A program made the position numbers and the translations under genes. From contig NW_023998426.1 in assembly GCF_014805625.2 (NCBI RefSeq), positions 2,549,002 to 2,613,001 of the forward strand: a stretch of DNA of 64,000 nucleotides, read 5' to 3'. Under the pieces are notes generated by a model. It was not told the origin of the DNA, made no database searches, and saw only the letters and a program-made list of their open reading frames with translations. Position 1 is the stretch's first letter. Each line of letters opens with the position of its first letter. Below, in pieces: positions 61,457 to 64,000 of this stretch. This DNA is from Glossina fuscipes (Eukaryota > Arthropoda > Insecta > Diptera > Glossinidae).

Positions 61457-61634
61457 AAAATTTAAAGAGAGAATAAAACCATGATCGGAAATGTTTTTTT
61501 ATGATTCAATTGACTCTATGCACCATAGATGCCGCAAAGATACTTCCGTTTGCTTGCAAGCTTAAGTCAATCCCTGTGGCAATCTTTTCGGACGTACGTG
61601 GAATAAGTTTCCACAATTATTTTGAATAAAAAAC

Positions 61635-62400
61635 AATAAGAAAATTGTATTCAGTCGTGACCGAATATTTTGTACCCATCACCGTTATCCTAAAAAAAAA
61701 AACAAAAAAGTAGAAGAACTACATTTTGATACCCTATAAAATAGAGCGGGCGAGAGTGATTTTATTTATATTCAAAATGAAAGTGTTTAACGTACGGGCG
61801 CTGGACGATGGCGCTGTTGGTGGATTCTTTGAAAAGTTTACGGCACTTTCCAATTCTTTTGCAAATTTCTAGGCGATATCTTCGTTTTTGCGTACGGGTA
61901 TAAAAAGAACGCAAAAAAAAGAAACGAAATTTCAACGTTCCATCCTGTTGAGTGAATGGGGAGATTTTCTTCCACTTTTGCACAGATAAAATGGAATCAC
62001 CAATAATATGGAGGTGGCTTCTTTTATCGCTATATCTATTTTAGGATATGAATAGTAAGCAATAAAACTAAGTTTTTTCCTAACCGAAAACAGCGGGTGT
62101 TCCTAAATATGTTGTATATTCCGGGCAAGATCTTGCAGTGTTTCTAACAAATTTGAAGTTGACAGCTTACTTTTTGCGACCAGCTGAGCATGTATATCAC
62201 ATATGGCCACATGAAGAGATAAGCAAACGGAAGGTTAGACATGCCTAGATGGACGTTATACTTGATGTTGATGTTGATTAAGCAAATATATATACTTTGT
62301 AGGATCGCTGAAGCTTCCGTCCGTGTGTTGCAAGGCGGTTAGACAGAAGTGAATGTACCATCGGGTTTCCGCGATGGGTACAAGGAAAGACAGTTCATTT
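61635..62400 (-). mobile_element. INE-1-like type B copy, reverse
   Basis: ATAAGAAAATTGTATTCAGT-CGTG-ACCGAATATTTTGTACCCATCACC: tail with hairpin, reversed. Then AGCGGGCGAGAGTGATTTT, TTGTAGGATCGCTGAAGCTTC-CGTCCG, GTTTCCGCGATGGGTACAAGG. It faces the forward type B copy at 60362-61240 tail to tail. Confidence 0.7.
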
Positions 62401-63366
62401 TTAACTATTGCTTTACTTAGCCTCAATTTTTTCTTTGCAAAGTATTTTGCTCCATTTCTATGGCCAAACAATTTACTTGCATTAGAGTTTCGTTTTTGCA
62501 AAAAGCCTCTATCTTACCATTTAAATGTTTAAATATCGGAAATACATTTTTTTTTTTTATATAAATGGAAAATTTCTTAAATTTTAATTTGCCTGAATTT
62601 GAATTTGGTATGCGATTTACGTGTTAATGCCTGCACATACATGCTTTGTAATACGAATTTTTAAACTTGTTTTTGTCACGTAGTACGTCGTACAAGTCAT
62701 TTATCTCCGTATGGGGTAAAGACTAGTTTGATCCTTTCTTATGACCTGAACGCGTTTTTCTTTGCTTTATACACTAAAACCTTTTACGTTTTTCGCCAAA
62801 AATTTCTGAATAGCTTGTGTATAATGTGTCGATATTTTTTGATGCCGTAGAATATTTTACAATCTTTTGAAAACAACGTGGAATGTAATTGCAACCTTTA
62901 TGAAAAACATTTCATTTATCGAGACGCGAGAAGAAAAAAATTTTAAAGCAATAATAGTTTCCTCGAACAGTTGTGTTTACTTCATTTGCGATTTTGTACC
63001 GATGCTTGTAAGCAAATTTCTGCAACGATTCCGAAAATTCTCTCGAAAATAAACAATTCCTGGAACATTCATTGGGTGATAATGATGCGCAAGCGTATTA
63101 GCAATAAATAGCTTACAGGGTAACGCTTCCTCCAAATAGTATCATTTGGCCAAACAAGGTGTCACGGAAGCCGTCCGTTATGCAACGAAAAAGGGAACGA
63201 CTTTTAAACCCATGTACATGCATTAATTTTGTTGTCTAGTTCGCGTCGTAACAAAGAAAAGCTACGGAAACTACGTTCGTCTCTCCAACCCGAGATGTGA
63301 TAATAAAAACCTTCTTAGAGATGCTTTAGCAGGTCTCTCCGCCCGTCCACTATACACGAAAAAGAC

Positions 63367-63730
63367 GAGATAGTGAAAATTTCTCTACATATGCTTGATC
63401 ACGTCCATCTATTCGTCGACTTCCTTTTCGCATTCTGCTTACGGTAGATGATGAATGAGATGAGATAGTGAAAATTTCCCACCATGTCTTTCTATCCGTC
63501 CACTAATTTTTTTCTTTCCGTGGATGCCAAAAAAAGAAGGGTACTAGACTACGTTTGTCTATTTGTCCAGTTCCTTTTCGGACTCTGGGGATCTTCGAGA
63601 AATTGGAAACGCGAAGAAGAAGACATAGTGAAAAGTTCCTTATACACCCTTCACTATATCTGCCCATCCGTCCGCAACGTTTCTTCATTCCATTGAGGCC
63701 AAGTGCGAAGGAGATGATATGGCGAAAGTA
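63367..63730 (+). repeat. degenerate tandem repeat with GA-TAGTGAAAAT starts
   Basis: GAGATAGTGAAAATTTC at 63367, GAGATAGTGAAAATTTC at 63462, GACATAGTGAAAAGTTC at 63622 and GATATGGCGAAAGTATC at 63716. Spacings are 95, 160 and 94 bp; the long one seems to hold two units. Each has a CCGTCCACTA / TTTGTCCAGTTCC-like phrase. The array may start near 63265. Confidence 0.7.
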
Positions 63731-64000
63731 TCCTGGTTGAGTATATTCTGTTAATTAGAAATCAAATCGGGCTTTATCCTTTAAACTAAAACGAGCCTTA
63801 GAATAATACAATAAATCGTAAAATACTTTTCATTAGCAAACTGCGATATGTATTAGATATCGATTTGACATATTGCTCGCGTATATATGAAAGCAAACAT
63901 AAGGCAAACGTGTTCTTCATCGACTGATTATTAAGGTTAACAATAAATGAAAAAAAATCATTTAATGTTTTTCGCGATTGCAGAAATGATGATGGCGAAA

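Overview
The window reads as nuclear DNA of a higher (brachyceran) fly. It is AT-rich, full of TA/CA/CT microsatellites and poly-A/poly-T runs, has very short introns, and carries many decayed copies of a repeat that resembles Drosophila INE-1/DINE-1 (a non-autonomous Helitron/Helentron-type element). I cannot place it to family; a tephritid or calyptrate fly is my guess. There are no bacterial-type operons, CRISPR arrays or phage genes. A run of exactly 100 N at 20894-20993 is an assembly gap.

One protein-coding gene can be supported firmly. It lies on the minus strand at 47368-48567 and is the fly member of the KCTD1/KCTD15 family (Drosophila tiwaz, twz). Three exons splice in frame through introns of 77 and 85 nt to give a 345-residue protein with a Ser/Thr/Pro-rich N-terminus, a BTB/T1 domain and the conserved KCTD1/15 C-terminal domain. 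The first recognised exon has a splice acceptor in front of it, so at least one 5' exon lies further right (higher coordinates), either unrecognised here or beyond the window.

Most of the rest is transposon-derived or low-complexity sequence. Two subfamilies of the INE-1-like repeat can be told apart. Type A has the 5' signature TATACCCTACACCAC / GTGGTGCAAGGGTATA, a shared stretch reading GTGCGGAC-TATGTAACACCCAGAAGGAC, and a tail ending GTGTAGGGTA. Type B has a core like AGAAGGAAGC-TTCAAAGACC-CTATAAAGTATATAT, then GGCCAAATCGGTC and (G)CCACGCC, and ends in a small TTCGGT-ACCGAA hairpin next to GGGTATA. About 30 copies or fragments are listed. They account for most of the longer chance ORFs and for the recurring CTGTCCGTCTGTC tracts. 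Other mobile remnants are two related non-LTR retrotransposon C-terminal fragments (about 10.1-10.4 kb and 52.1-52.4 kb), a tRNA-derived SINE-like family with an AAT tail (3.3 kb, 10.5 kb, possibly 8.8 kb), and a tRNA-Pro(CGG)-like relic with an encoded CCA at 1.5 kb.

Layout: 0-15 kb is repeat-laden intergenic DNA; 15.5-18.8 kb is a TA/poly-T domain with few transposon copies; 19.9-24.1 kb holds INE-1-like copies and the gap; 24.1-35.8 kb is mostly unassigned DNA with simple repeats; 35.8-45.5 kb is dense in type A copies, some nested; 46.3-48.6 kb is the twz-like gene; 48.9-50.0 kb holds more INE-1-like copies; 50-60.3 kb is microsatellite-rich and could be part of the 5' intron of the gene; 60.3-64 kb holds type B copies and a degenerate tandem repeat. 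Two candidate TATA-type promoters (7.0 kb, with a 28-codon hydrophobic ORF, and 61.4 kb) are the least explained signals outside the gene.
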